Below, one piece after another: positions 51,662-60,888 of a stretch of 64,000 nucleotides of DNA (the stretch's first letter is position 1; every line of letters begins with the position of its first letter). The DNA is from Roseospirillum parvum. Its GTDB lineage: Bacteria; Pseudomonadota; Alphaproteobacteria; Rhodospirillales; Rhodospirillaceae. Both the position numbers and the translations under genes were made by a program. The notes beneath the pieces are model-generated. The model made no database searches. It saw only the letters and a list, made by a program, of their open reading frames with translations, and was not told where the DNA came from. The DNA lies in contig NZ_FNCV01000005.1 of NCBI RefSeq assembly GCF_900100455.1, positions 238,447 to 302,446 on the forward strand. The letters run 5' to 3'.

Positions 51662-51690
51662 TTGACAGTATGGGGGGTGCCGCCTATCTT
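51662..51690 (+). promoter_or_regulatory. Sigma-70-type promoter for the NAGGN operon
   Basis: TTGACA (51662-51667), a 17-bp spacer and TATCTT (51685-51690). The -35 is a perfect match and the -10 matches four of six. It lies 60 bp before the ATG of the amidotransferase gene, in a relatively AT-rich stretch (about 51555-51690). Confidence 0.75.
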
Positions 51691-51749
51691 TATCCCTTGG
51701 CACGCCCCTTGTACGGGCAACATCACGTTTCCAGGGAGCCTTCATTTTC

Positions 51750-53531
51750 ATGTGTGGATTGTGCGGCGAGGTCCGTTTTGACGATGCTCCGGCCTCGGTC
51801 GAGGCGGTGGCGCGCATGGCCGAGGCCATGGTCCCCCGGGGCCCGGATGGCGGCGGCGTGCTGGCCCAGGGGCGGGTGGCGCTGGGCCATCGGCGCCTGA
51901 AGATCATCGACCTTTCGGAGCACGCCCAGCAGCCCATGGTCGACCCGGCGCTGGGCCTGTCCATCGCCTTCAACGGCTGCATCTACAACTACCGCGACCT
52001 TCGCGCCGAGCTGGAGGCGGTCGGCTACAGCTTCTTCTCCGAGGGCGATACCGAGGTCATCCTCAAGGCCTATCATCGCTGGGGGACGGCGGCGGTGGAG
52101 CGCTTCCACGGCATGTTCGCCTTCGCCCTCGTCGAGCGCGACAGCGGCCGCGTGGTGCTGGCCCGCGACCGCCTGGGCATCAAGCCGCTCTACCTGGCGC
52201 CCGGGCCACGGGGCGTGCGCTTTGCCTCGGCGCTGCCGGCCCTGCTCGCCGCCAGCGGGGTGGACACCGACATCGACCCGGTGGCCCTGCACCACTACAT
52301 GACCTTCCACGCCGTGGTTCCGGCCCCGTTCACCCTGTTCAAGGGCATCCGCAAGCTGCCCCCGGCCACGGTGCGGGTGATCGAGCCCGATGGCGACACC
52401 CGCGACACCGTCTATTGGCAGCTTGCCGTCAACCCGTCCGAGGCGGACCACGCCGTTTCCGCCGGCGAGTGGGAAGAGCGCGTGCTGGCCGCCCTCAGAA
52501 CCGCCGTGCGCCGCCGGCTGGTCGCCGACGTGCCGGTCGGCGTGCTGCTCTCCGGCGGCCTGGACAGCAGCCTGATCGTCGGCCTGCTGGCCGAGGAAGG
52601 GCAGCGGGGGCTCAACACCTTCTCGGTCGGCTTCGAGGCGGCGGGTGGGGAGTCGGGCGACGAGTTCCGCTATTCCGACGTCATCGCCCAGCACTTCGAC
52701 ACCCGCCACCACAAGATCTTCGTCGAAAGCGCCGGCCTGCTCGACTCGCTGGAACCGACCATCCGGGCCATGAACGAGCCCATGGTGAGCCACGACAACG
52801 TCGGCTTCTTCCTGCTCTCGCGCGAGGTCAGCAAGCACGTCCGCGTGGTCCAGAGCGGCCAGGGGGCGGACGAGGTGTTCGGCGGCTATCACTGGTACCC
52901 GCCGCTGCTCGACAGCGCCGACCCGGTGGGCGACTACGCCCGGGTGTTCTTCGACCGCGACCATGGCGAGATGGCCCGCGTGCTCGACCCCGGGATGCTG
53001 GCCGAGGACGTCAGCCGGGCCTTCGTGGCCGGCCACTTCGGGCTGCCCGGCGCGCCCCGCGCGGTCGACAAGGCGCTGCGGCTCGACACCACGGTGATGC
53101 TGGTCGACGATCCGGTGAAGCGGGTCGACAGCATGACCATGGCCTGGGGCCTGGAGGCCCGGGTGCCCTTCCTCGATCACGAACTGGTCGAGCTGGCCGG
53201 GCGCATCCCGGCCGAGCACAAGCTGGCCCAGGGCGGCAAGGGGGTGCTGAAGGAGGTCGCCCGGCGGGTCATCCCCTCGGCGGTGATCGACCGCCCCAAG
53301 GGCTATTTCCCGGTGCCGGCCTTGAAACACATCGAGGGGCCCTATCTTGAGTATGTGCGCGATGCCCTGACCCGGCCCCAGGCCCGCCAGCGCGGCCTGT
53401 TCAATCCCGACTACGTGGACGACCTGCTGGCCGCCGCCGGCCGGGGCGAGGGGCCGATCACCCCGCTCGGCGGCTCCAAGTTGTGGCAGGTCGCCCTGCT
53501 GGAACTGTGGCTGAGCGCCCAAGGTCTTTGA
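51750..53531 (+). CDS. asnO: N-acetylglutaminylglutamine amidotransferase
   Basis: Asparagine-synthetase-like enzyme that amidates N-acetylglutaminylglutamine in synthesis of the osmoprotectant dipeptide NAGGN. 593 residues. Class II glutaminase domain with nucleophile C2 (MCGLCGEV) and IAFNGCIYNYRDLRAEL; synthetase domain with the PPi-binding GVLLSGGLDSSLIVG near 265. The assignment over plain AsnB rests on the two genes that follow, which are the specific NAGGN synthetase and peptidase types. A good promoter lies just upstream. Confidence 0.94.
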   Translation: MCGLCGEVRFDDAPASVEAVARMAEAMVPRGPDGGGVLAQGRVALGHRRLKIIDLSEHAQQPMVDPALGLSIAFNGCIYNYRDLRAELEAVGYSFFSEGDTEVILKAYHRWGTAAVERFHGMFAFALVERDSGRVVLARDRLGIKPLYLAPGPRGVRFASALPALLAASGVDTDIDPVALHHYMTFHAVVPAPFTLFKGIRKLPPATVRVIEPDGDTRDTVYWQLAVNPSEADHAVSAGEWEERVLAALRTAVRRRLVADVPVGVLLSGGLDSSLIVGLLAEEGQRGLNTFSVGFEAAGGESGDEFRYSDVIAQHFDTRHHKIFVESAGLLDSLEPTIRAMNEPMVSHDNVGFFLLSREVSKHVRVVQSGQGADEVFGGYHWYPPLLDSADPVGDYARVFFDRDHGEMARVLDPGMLAEDVSRAFVAGHFGLPGAPRAVDKALRLDTTVMLVDDPVKRVDSMTMAWGLEARVPFLDHELVELAGRIPAEHKLAQGGKGVLKEVARRVIPSAVIDRPKGYFPVPALKHIEGPYLEYVRDALTRPQARQRGLFNPDYVDDLLAAAGRGEGPITPLGGSKLWQVALLELWLSAQGL

Positions 53532-53605
53532 TATCACCAGTCTTTGAGCCACCAGTCTTTAGGCACCACCAATCCGTGACATCAGCGAACAGGGAAAACG
53601 CCCCG

Positions 53606-55363
53606 ATGGCCGACACCCGGAACAGAGGCCCCCTGGATCGCCAGGACATGGCCTCGCTGAAGAACTGGGGCGAGTTGCCGGACAGCCCGGCGGTCGAGCG
53701 CATGCGCCCGGAAACGGTGGTCGACGCCGGCTGGGGGCGGCTGATCTTCGCCCAGACCTTCGAGGGCCACGACCGCCTGATCGCCGAGGTGCTGAGCGAG
53801 CGCGAGGGCCAGCGCGACATCGCCTTCTACGTCCGCGATCCGCACGTGCTGCTGTCGATGGCGCCGCAGGACCTGTTCCTCGACCCCAGCCACACCTTCC
53901 GCCTGGATTTCGCCAACTACGCGCCGGCCGAGCGGTTGCCGGAGGGCTTCACGGTGCGCCGGCTGGCCGACTGGCAGGACGAGGAGCGCCTGAACCGCAT
54001 CTACATGGGGCGCGGCATGGTGCCGGCCTGGGAGGGCTATTACACCAAGCACCTGGACGATTCGAGGCTGGTCTTCCTGGTCGCCGAGGACAGCCGTAGC
54101 GGGGCCATTGTCGGCGGGGTCACCGGCATCGACCACCGGGCCGCCTTCGAGGACCCGGACAACGGGTCCAGCCTGTGGTCGCTGGCGGTCGATCCCCAGT
54201 CGTCGCTGCCCGGGGTGGGCGAGGCCCTGGTGCGCGGCCTGATCGAGACCTTCAAGGAGGCGGGGCGCGCCTTCATGGACCTTTCGGTGATGCACGACAA
54301 CGCCCAGGCGATCGCTCTTTACGACAAGCTCGGGTTCGCCCAGGTACCCGTGTACTGCATGAAAAAGCGTAACCCGATCAACGAGAAGCTGTTCATCGGT
54401 CCGCCCCCGGAGGCGGAGCTCAACGTCTACGCCCGCATCATCGTCGACGAGGCGCGGCGGCGCGGCATCGGGGTCGAGGTGCTCGATCCGGAGGCCGGGT
54501 ACTTCTGTCTGTCGCTGGGCGGGCGCACCGTGGTCTGCCGGGAGAGCCTGAGCGAGATGACCTCCGCCATCGCCATGAGCCGCTGCGACGACAAGCAACT
54601 GACCCGCCGCCTGCTGGCCGGGGCCGGGCTGTCGGTGCCCGATCAGATCACCGTCGGCCCCAACCTGGAAGGCATGGAGGAGTTCCTCAACCGCCACCAG
54701 CGGGTGGTGGTGAAACCGGCGCGCGGCGAGCAGGGGCAGGGCATCAGCGTCGATCTGGCCACCCTGGACGAGGTCGAGGCGGCGGTCGGCGAGGCGCGCC
54801 GCTACTGCGACCGGGTGCTGGTCGAGCAGTTCGTCTCCGGCGACGACCTCAGGATCATCGTCATCGACTTCAAGGTGGTCGCCTGCGCGGTGCGCCGTCC
54901 GGCCAGCGTGAAGGGTGACGGCCGCCACACCATCCGCGAGCTGATCGACAAGCAGTCGCGCCGCCGGGCCGCCGCCACCGGGGGCGAAAGCCGCATCCCG
55001 CTGGACGCCGAGACCCACCGCTGCGTCGCCCTGGGCGGCTTCCAGATGGACGACGTGCTGGCCGCCGGACAGACCCTGGCGGTGCGCAAGACGGCCAACC
55101 TGCACACCGGCGGCACCATCCACGACGTCACCGACCGGGTCCACCGCAAGCTGATCGAGGCGGCGGTCAACGCCGCCCGGGCGCTCGACATCCCGGTGGT
55201 CGGGCTCGACTTCCTGGTGCCTGGCATCGGCGGGCCGGAGCATGTCATCATCGAGGCCAACGAGCGCCCCGGGCTGGCCAACCACGAGCCCCAGCCGACC
55301 GCCGAACGCTTCATCGACCTTCTGTTCCCGCAGACCCGCTACGCCGCGCCGCTGGCGGTCTGA
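53606..55363 (+). CDS. ngg: N-acetylglutaminylglutamine synthetase
   Basis: Builds the N-acetylated dipeptide that the amidotransferase then amidates. 585 residues in two parts: an N-terminal GNAT acetyltransferase (about 100-265, with LAVDPQSSLPGVGEALVRGL) and an ATP-grasp ligase (about 325-585, with VVVKPARGEQGQGISV, VEQFVSGDDLRIIVI and IIEANERPGLANHEPQP), related to cyanophycin synthetase. The ATG at 53606 is preferred for its family-like start (MADTRNRG) and an AGGG site; upstream in-frame codons overlap the previous gene. Confidence 0.94.
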   Translation: MADTRNRGPLDRQDMASLKNWGELPDSPAVERMRPETVVDAGWGRLIFAQTFEGHDRLIAEVLSEREGQRDIAFYVRDPHVLLSMAPQDLFLDPSHTFRLDFANYAPAERLPEGFTVRRLADWQDEERLNRIYMGRGMVPAWEGYYTKHLDDSRLVFLVAEDSRSGAIVGGVTGIDHRAAFEDPDNGSSLWSLAVDPQSSLPGVGEALVRGLIETFKEAGRAFMDLSVMHDNAQAIALYDKLGFAQVPVYCMKKRNPINEKLFIGPPPEAELNVYARIIVDEARRRGIGVEVLDPEAGYFCLSLGGRTVVCRESLSEMTSAIAMSRCDDKQLTRRLLAGAGLSVPDQITVGPNLEGMEEFLNRHQRVVVKPARGEQGQGISVDLATLDEVEAAVGEARRYCDRVLVEQFVSGDDLRIIVIDFKVVACAVRRPASVKGDGRHTIRELIDKQSRRRAAATGGESRIPLDAETHRCVALGGFQMDDVLAAGQTLAVRKTANLHTGGTIHDVTDRVHRKLIEAAVNAARALDIPVVGLDFLVPGIGGPEHVIIEANERPGLANHEPQPTAERFIDLLFPQTRYAAPLAV

Positions 55364-55392
55364 CGGGGCGCGCTGCCAAGGAGACACCTTCC

Positions 55393-56517
55393 GTGTCGCA
55401 AGACATCGCCATCGATCCTGCCTACCTGCTCGACGTTCTTCAGCGCCTGCTCGAGACGCCCAGCCCCTCGGGCATGACCGACGCCGCGGTGCATCTGGTG
55501 TGCCGCGAACTGGCGGCGATGGACATCCATTTCGAGCTGACCCGCCGGGGCGCCATCCGGGCCACCGTGCCGGGCCGGCGCTACAGCCCCGACCGGGCGA
55601 TCATCGCCCACCTCGACACCCTGGGGGCGATGGTCAAGGGCCTCAAGGAGAACGGCCGCCTGTCGGTGGTGCCCATCGGCACCTGGTCGGCCCGCATGGC
55701 CGAGGGGGCGCGGGTGACCATCCACACCGACGACGGCCGGCACCGGGGCACCATCCTGCCCCTGAAGGCCTCCGGGCACACCTACAACAAGGAGATCGAC
55801 AGCCAGCCCGGCGAGTGGACCAACCTTGAGATCCGGGTCGACGAGCCGGTGCGCGACCGGGCCGATCTGGTCGAGGTCGGCTTCAACGTGGGCGACACGG
55901 TCAGCGTCGACGCCCAGCCGGAGTTCCTGGACAACGGCTTCATCAACAGCCGCCACCTGGACGACAAGGCCGGCGTGGCGGCCCTGCTGGCCGCCGCCCG
56001 GGGCATTCATCAGGCGGGCATCGAGCTGCCCATCGAATGCCACCTTCTGTTCACCATTTCCGAAGAGGTCGGGGTGGGGGCCTCGCACATCCTGCACGGC
56101 GACGTGGCGGAGATGGTCTCGGTCGACAACGGCACCATCGCGCCGGGGCAGAACACCAGCGAGTATGGCGTCACCATCGCCATGCAGGACAGCTCCGGAC
56201 CCTTCGACTGGCACCTCAACCGGCGCCTTATAGACCTCTGCGAGCGCCACGGCATCGAGCACAGCCGTGACGTCTTCCGCTACTACCGCAGCGACGCCGC
56301 GGCAGCCCTGGAAGCCGGCAACGACATCCGCACCGCGCTGGTCTGCTTCGCCGTCGATGCCTCGCACGGCTGGGAGCGCAGCCACCGCGACTCGCTGATC
56401 GCCACCGCCCGCCTGCTCGCCGCCTACATGCAAAGCCCGCTGATCTTCAAACGTGACCACAAGGCCCTGGGCCCGATCGACGACTTCCCGCCGCCGGAAG
56501 TGCAATTGGACGGCTGA
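55393..56517 (+). CDS. NAGGN-system M42-family metallopeptidase
   Basis: Di-metal aminopeptidase-like protein of 374 residues: IIAHLDTLGAMVKG, HLDDKAGVAALLAAARG, LLFTISEEVGVGAS, VSVDNGTIAPGQ and FAVDASHGWERSHRDS carry the metal ligands and catalytic Glu. Members of this subfamily are always found with the two NAGGN biosynthesis genes and may trim or recycle the dipeptide. GTG start at 55393 with AAGGAG nine bases upstream. It is the last gene of the operon, convergent with the DUF4332 gene. Confidence 0.93.
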   Translation: MSQDIAIDPAYLLDVLQRLLETPSPSGMTDAAVHLVCRELAAMDIHFELTRRGAIRATVPGRRYSPDRAIIAHLDTLGAMVKGLKENGRLSVVPIGTWSARMAEGARVTIHTDDGRHRGTILPLKASGHTYNKEIDSQPGEWTNLEIRVDEPVRDRADLVEVGFNVGDTVSVDAQPEFLDNGFINSRHLDDKAGVAALLAAARGIHQAGIELPIECHLLFTISEEVGVGASHILHGDVAEMVSVDNGTIAPGQNTSEYGVTIAMQDSSGPFDWHLNRRLIDLCERHGIEHSRDVFRYYRSDAAAALEAGNDIRTALVCFAVDASHGWERSHRDSLIATARLLAAYMQSPLIFKRDHKALGPIDDFPPPEVQLDG

Positions 56518-56547
56518 TCGACGACGCCGGGCGCCGGACGGCCGGGC

Positions 56548-56952
56548 TCAGTAGGTCATCACCCGGGGCAGATCCTTGGCCTGGGCAACCCAGTCGGCGA
56601 CCTGCTTTTCCGAGGGCAGGGCGCGGACCAGCTTCTTCTCGCCGTTCACCTCTTCCATCTTGGCGTGCAGGTTGGCGGCGTTGCGCTGGGCCAGTTCGGG
56701 TACCGTGTCCACCCCGGCGGCCTCCAGCAGGTCGGCGTATTCCTCGCCCACCCCCTTGATGCGGAACAGGTCGGCCATGTTGCACCAGCGCAGGATCAGC
56801 TTGCCGGAGAGGCCAGAGGCCGCTTCCAGCTCCTTGCGGCCGGCCGGCGAGGCGCCTTTCTCAAGCAGCTTCTCGACCGTGCTCACCCCGGCCGCCGACA
56901 GCTTTTCGGCATACGCCGCGCCGATCCCCTCGATGTCCACCAGCTTGGTCAT
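56548..56952 (-). CDS. DUF4332 helix-hairpin-helix protein
   Basis: 134 residues, two helix-hairpin-helix units: DIEGIGAAYAEKLSAAGVST (about 4-23) and RIKGVGEEYADLLEAAGVDT (about 66-85), the pattern of DUF4332, thought to bind nucleic acid or act as a scaffold. CGGGAGG precedes the ATG at 56952; a longer upstream frame is not supported. The function is not known. It is divergent from the Gld-type ABC operon. Confidence 0.85.
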   Translation of the reverse strand: MTKLVDIEGIGAAYAEKLSAAGVSTVEKLLEKGASPAGRKELEAASGLSGKLILRWCNMADLFRIKGVGEEYADLLEAAGVDTVPELAQRNAANLHAKMEEVNGEKKLVRALPSEKQVADWVAQAKDLPRVMTY

Positions 56953-57185
56953 GGGTTCCTCCCGATGCCGACCATCCGTTGAACTGCCGGTCCGTCCGTC
57001 AGTCCTTTTGGCAGATGGGGCCTGGCTTGGCGACTTTCCAGTGCGAAACAGCATAAGTCGGCGGCGGGCGCGGCCCCCGGTGTCTGGCGACACAGCCGGC
57101 CTGCCGGCTTGACAGGCGGCCGAATGGCCCCAAATCTGCCGCCGGCTTTTCCCATCCGACACGTCGTTCGGAGAGACCCGATATC

Positions 57186-58139
57186 ATGAGCGAGATGATC
57201 GCGCTGTCCGGCCTGACCCGCTGGTTCGGGCCGTTGTGTGCCGTGGACGGCATCAGCCTGTCGGTGAACAAGGGCGAGGTGCTCGGCTTCCTGGGCCCCA
57301 ACGGGGCGGGCAAGACGACCACCATGCGCATGGCGGCGGGCTACCTCGAGCCCTCGGCCGGGCGCGCCGTGATCGCCGGCCACGATGTCGCCACCCAGCC
57401 GCTGGCCGCCAAGGCGGCGCTCGGCTACCTGCCCGAGGGGGCGCCGGCCTACGGCGACATGACGCCCGAGGGGTTCTTGAAGTTCGTCGCCGGGGTGCGC
57501 GGCCTGAAAGGGGAGGCGGCCAACACGGCGATCGCGCGGGCCATCGCGCGCACCGATCTTGCCGAGGTGCTGGGGCGGCCCATCGACACCCTGTCCAAGG
57601 GCTTCCGGCGCCGCGTCGGGCTGGCCCAGGCCATCCTGCACGACCCGCCGGTGCTGATCCTCGACGAGCCGACCGACGGCCTCGACCCCAACCAGAAGCA
57701 CGAGGTGCGCCGCCTGATCGCCGACATGGCGGCGGAGAAGGCGATCATCGTCTCCACCCACATCCTGGAAGAGGTGGAGGCGGTCTGTTCGCGCGCCGTC
57801 ATCATCGCCCGGGGCAGGCTGCTCGCCGATGGCACGGCCGAGGAACTGCTGGCCCGGCTGCCCCATCACAACGCCATCCGCCTGGGGCTGGCCTCCGAGG
57901 ACAGCGAGCCCGCCCGCGCCGCCCTGGCCGATCTGCCCGGTGGCGGCGCCGTCGAGGTGCCGGCCGAAGGGGACGGGCTGCGTGTGCTGCCCGGCACGGC
58001 GCCGCCCGGCGACGTCATGGCGGCGGTGATGGCCGCCCTGGGCACAGCCGGGATCAGGCCGCGCGAGGTCTACGTCGAGCGTGGCCGGCTGGACGACGTG
58101 TTCCGCCGCATCACCGCCGATCCCGCCGACGCCGCGTAA
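57186..58139 (+). CDS. ABC transporter ATP-binding protein (GldA-like)
   Basis: 317 residues. Walker [12 protein letters not shown]-loop GYLPEGAPAYGDMTPEGFL, signature LSKGFRRRV, Walker B VLILDEPTDGLDP and H-loop STHILEEVEA. The C-terminal extension (about 220-317) is typical of GldA/CcmA-type exporters. GGAGAG precedes the ATG. Together with the next three genes it forms a compact operon of the kind called gldA-gldF-gldG-DUF4340, widespread in non-gliding bacteria and probably concerned with the cell envelope. The substrate is unknown. Confidence 0.92.
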   Translation: MSEMIALSGLTRWFGPLCAVDGISLSVNKGEVLGFLGPNGAGKTTTMRMAAGYLEPSAGRAVIAGHDVATQPLAAKAALGYLPEGAPAYGDMTPEGFLKFVAGVRGLKGEAANTAIARAIARTDLAEVLGRPIDTLSKGFRRRVGLAQAILHDPPVLILDEPTDGLDPNQKHEVRRLIADMAAEKAIIVSTHILEEVEAVCSRAVIIARGRLLADGTAEELLARLPHHNAIRLGLASEDSEPARAALADLPGGGAVEVPAEGDGLRVLPGTAPPGDVMAAVMAALGTAGIRPREVYVERGRLDDVFRRITADPADAA

Positions 58140-58153
58140 GAAGAGGCCCCACC

Positions 58154-58900
58154 ATGCCCAACTTCCTCGCCCCCGTCTGGGTGATCGCCCGCCGCGAACT
58201 GGCCGGCTACTTCGCCACCCCGGTGGCCCTGGTCTTCATCGTCATCTTCCTCGCCGTCTCCGGGGCGCTGACCTTCTATGTCGGCGGCTTCCTGGAGCGT
58301 GGGCAGGCCAGCCTGGATGCCTTCTTCCTGTTCCATCCCTGGCTCTACCTTTTGCTCATTCCCGCCCTGTCCATGCGCCTGTGGGCCGAGGAGCGCAAAT
58401 CCGGCAGCGCCGAGCTGCTGATGACCCTGCCCCTGTCGGTGTCCCAGGCGGTGCTCGGCAAGTTCCTGGCCGCCTGGGCCTTCGCCGGGGTGGCCCTGGC
58501 CCTGACCTTTCCCATGTGGCTGACCGTGAACATCCTGGGCGACCCGGACAACGGGGTGATCGTCGCCGGCTATCTGGGCAGCTTCGCCATGGCCGGGGCC
58601 TTCCTGGCGGTCGGCGGCTGCATGTCGGCGCTGACCACCAATCAGGTGATCGCCTTCATCCTGGGGGCGGCGGTGTGCTTCCTGTTCACCATGAGCGGGG
58701 TGGACATGGTGCTCGACCTGTTCCGCGCCTGGGCCCCGCCGCTGATCGTCGACAGCGTCGCCGGCCTGAGCTTCCTGACCCACTTCAACGCCCTGAGCCA
58801 GGGGGTGATCGGGCTGGCCGACGTCATCTTTTTCGCCTCCATGATCGTCTTCTGGCAGTTCGCCACGGTGCTGGCGGTCAGCCGCACGCGGGGGGCCTGA
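58154..58900 (+). CDS. ABC transporter permease (GldF-like)
   Basis: 248 residues with six helices (TPVALVFIVIFLAVSGALTF, then the ABC-2 type core from about 60). The segment RLWAEERKSGSAELLMTLPLS is a family hallmark of GldF-type permeases. The ATG at 58154 lies 14 bp after the ATPase stop. It works with the GldA-like ATPase. Confidence 0.9.
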   Translation: MPNFLAPVWVIARRELAGYFATPVALVFIVIFLAVSGALTFYVGGFLERGQASLDAFFLFHPWLYLLLIPALSMRLWAEERKSGSAELLMTLPLSVSQAVLGKFLAAWAFAGVALALTFPMWLTVNILGDPDNGVIVAGYLGSFAMAGAFLAVGGCMSALTTNQVIAFILGAAVCFLFTMSGVDMVLDLFRAWAPPLIVDSVAGLSFLTHFNALSQGVIGLADVIFFASMIVFWQFATVLAVSRTRGA

Positions 58901-58955
58901 CCATGCCCGCGCCGATGCCATCGCCTGTTGTTCCGGTGCAGAGGGTCGCCTCGCC

Positions 58956-60884
58956 ATGATGCGCTTTCTTGAAACCCGCCGCTCCTCCACCCTGGCCATT
59001 GCCGGACTGGTGCTGGGCGCGCTGATCTTCCTGTTGGTCAACGTGCTGGCCCAGGCCGGGGTCAAGCAGGCCCGGCTCGATCTGACCGAGGGCGGCCTCT
59101 ACACCGTCTCGGACTCGACGCGCCGGGTGCTCAAGGACCTGCCGGCGCCGATCACCGCCACCCTCTATTTCTCGTCCAACCTGGGCGAGGCGGTGCCGCG
59201 CTACCGGGAGTACTTCGAGCGGGTGCGCGACCTGCTGGCCCGCTACCGCGACCTGTCGCGCGGCCGGTTGACCCTGAAGGTGGTCGAGCCCGAGCCCTTC
59301 AGCCCGGCCGAGGACCGCGCCGTGGCCGCCGGCCTGCAGGGCGTGCCGATCACCCAGGCCGGCGATCCGGGCTATTTCGGGCTGGTCGCCACCGACAGCA
59401 CCGACGGCCGCGAGGTCATCCCCTTCTTCAATCTGGACCGCGAAGCCTTCCTGGAATACGACCTGACCCGCCTGTTCCTCTCCCTGGCCGACCCCGAGCG
59501 GCCGGTGGTCGGGCTGCTCGCCGGGTTGCCGCTGACCGGCTCGGGCAGCCCGCCGATGGCCATGGGCGGCCAGCCGCCGGGCGGTCAGCCGTGGCTGATC
59601 GTCGAGCAGATCCGCCAGTTCTTCGACCTCAAGTCCCTGCCCGACGACGCCACCCCCATCCCCGGCGATGTGGACGTGCTGATGGTGGTCGCCCCGTCGC
59701 GGCTTTCCGAGGCGGCGCTTTACGCCATCGACCAGTACGCCCTGTCCGGCGGCCCGGTGCTGATGTTCGCCGACCCGGTGGCCGAAACCGCTGCCCTGGA
59801 GCGTCGCCCGCCGGGGGCCGACACCGGCAGCGACGTGGCGCCGCTGCTCGCCGCCTGGGGCATCGACTGGGACGCCGGCAAGGTGGCCCTGGACGCCGAG
59901 GCGGCGCGCCGCGTCGCCGCCCGGGGCACCCTGGGTCGCCAGCAGGTGATCGACTATCTGGCCTGGCTGTCGCTGACCCCGCGCAACCTGTTGCCCGGCG
60001 AACCCATGGTCGGCGACCTGGAGGCGCTCAATCTGGCCACCGCCGGGGTGCTGACCCCGATCGAGGGCAGCGGGGTCGAGGTGACGCCGCTGATCACCAC
60101 CTCGCCGCGCTCTGATACCGCCGACTCCGGCCTGTTCGAGGGCCGGCCCGACCCCATGGACCTGCTCGCCGGCTTCACCCCGCGCGGCCAGTCCCTGCTG
60201 CTCGCCGCCCGGCTGCGCGGCGACATCGCCACTGCCTACCCGGACGGCCCGCCCGAGGGGGTCGAGGCCGGCGCGGCGACGCCGCTCGCCAAGTCGGTGG
60301 CGCCGCTCAATGCCGTGGTGGTGGCCGACGCCGACATGCTCTACGAGCAGTTCTGGGCCACCCGGGCCGACTTCTTCGGGCAGGCCATGACCGTGCCCCA
60401 GGCCGACAACCACAATCTGGTCATCAACGCCCTGGAATCCCTGTCCGGCGGCGAGGCCCTGGCCGACCTGCGCGGGCGCGGCACCACCGAACGCCCGTTC
60501 ACCCTGATCCAGGACATCCGCCGGCAGGCCGAGTTGACCTTCCGGGCCAAGGAGGAGCAGCTCAGCCAGCGGCTCGACGAGCTGACCCAGCGCCTTCAGG
60601 AAATCCAGTCGGCCGGCGGTCAGGCCGGGCAGGCCCTGCTCTCGGAGGCCGAACGCCAGGAAGTGGATCGCTTCCGCGCCGAGATGCTGGAGGTGCGCCA
60701 GGAGTTGCGCGCCGTCCAGCACGCCATGCGCCAGGAGATCGAAACCGTGAAGGCAACCGTGCGCTGGCTCAACATCGCCGGCCTGCCGGTGTTGCTGACC
60801 GGGGTCGCCATCGGCGCCGTGATCCTGCGGCGGCGGCGCCGCGCCGCCGCCCAACCCCCCGTTTCCGCCGGACAGGAGTCCTGA
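58956..60884 (+). CDS. GldG-family periplasmic-domain membrane protein
   Basis: 642 residues. An N-terminal helix (about 13-37, LAIAGLVLGALIFLLVNVLA), a large periplasmic alpha/beta domain (DLTEGGLYTVSDSTRRVLKDLP, and FNLDREAFLEYDLTRLFLSL), a coiled coil near 540-605, and a C-terminal helix (LPVLLTGVAIGAVIL) followed by a basic tail. This is the layout of GldG/DUF4350-type partners of GldA-GldF transporters. Two adjacent ATGs could start it; 58956 is the first. It is separated by 4 bp from the next gene. Confidence 0.88.
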   Translation: MMRFLETRRSSTLAIAGLVLGALIFLLVNVLAQAGVKQARLDLTEGGLYTVSDSTRRVLKDLPAPITATLYFSSNLGEAVPRYREYFERVRDLLARYRDLSRGRLTLKVVEPEPFSPAEDRAVAAGLQGVPITQAGDPGYFGLVATDSTDGREVIPFFNLDREAFLEYDLTRLFLSLADPERPVVGLLAGLPLTGSGSPPMAMGGQPPGGQPWLIVEQIRQFFDLKSLPDDATPIPGDVDVLMVVAPSRLSEAALYAIDQYALSGGPVLMFADPVAETAALERRPPGADTGSDVAPLLAAWGIDWDAGKVALDAEAARRVAARGTLGRQQVIDYLAWLSLTPRNLLPGEPMVGDLEALNLATAGVLTPIEGSGVEVTPLITTSPRSDTADSGLFEGRPDPMDLLAGFTPRGQSLLLAARLRGDIATAYPDGPPEGVEAGAATPLAKSVAPLNAVVVADADMLYEQFWATRADFFGQAMTVPQADNHNLVINALESLSGGEALADLRGRGTTERPFTLIQDIRRQAELTFRAKEEQLSQRLDELTQRLQEIQSAGGQAGQALLSEAERQEVDRFRAEMLEVRQELRAVQHAMRQEIETVKATVRWLNIAGLPVLLTGVAIGAVILRRRRRAAAQPPVSAGQES

Positions 60885-60888
60885 CGCC

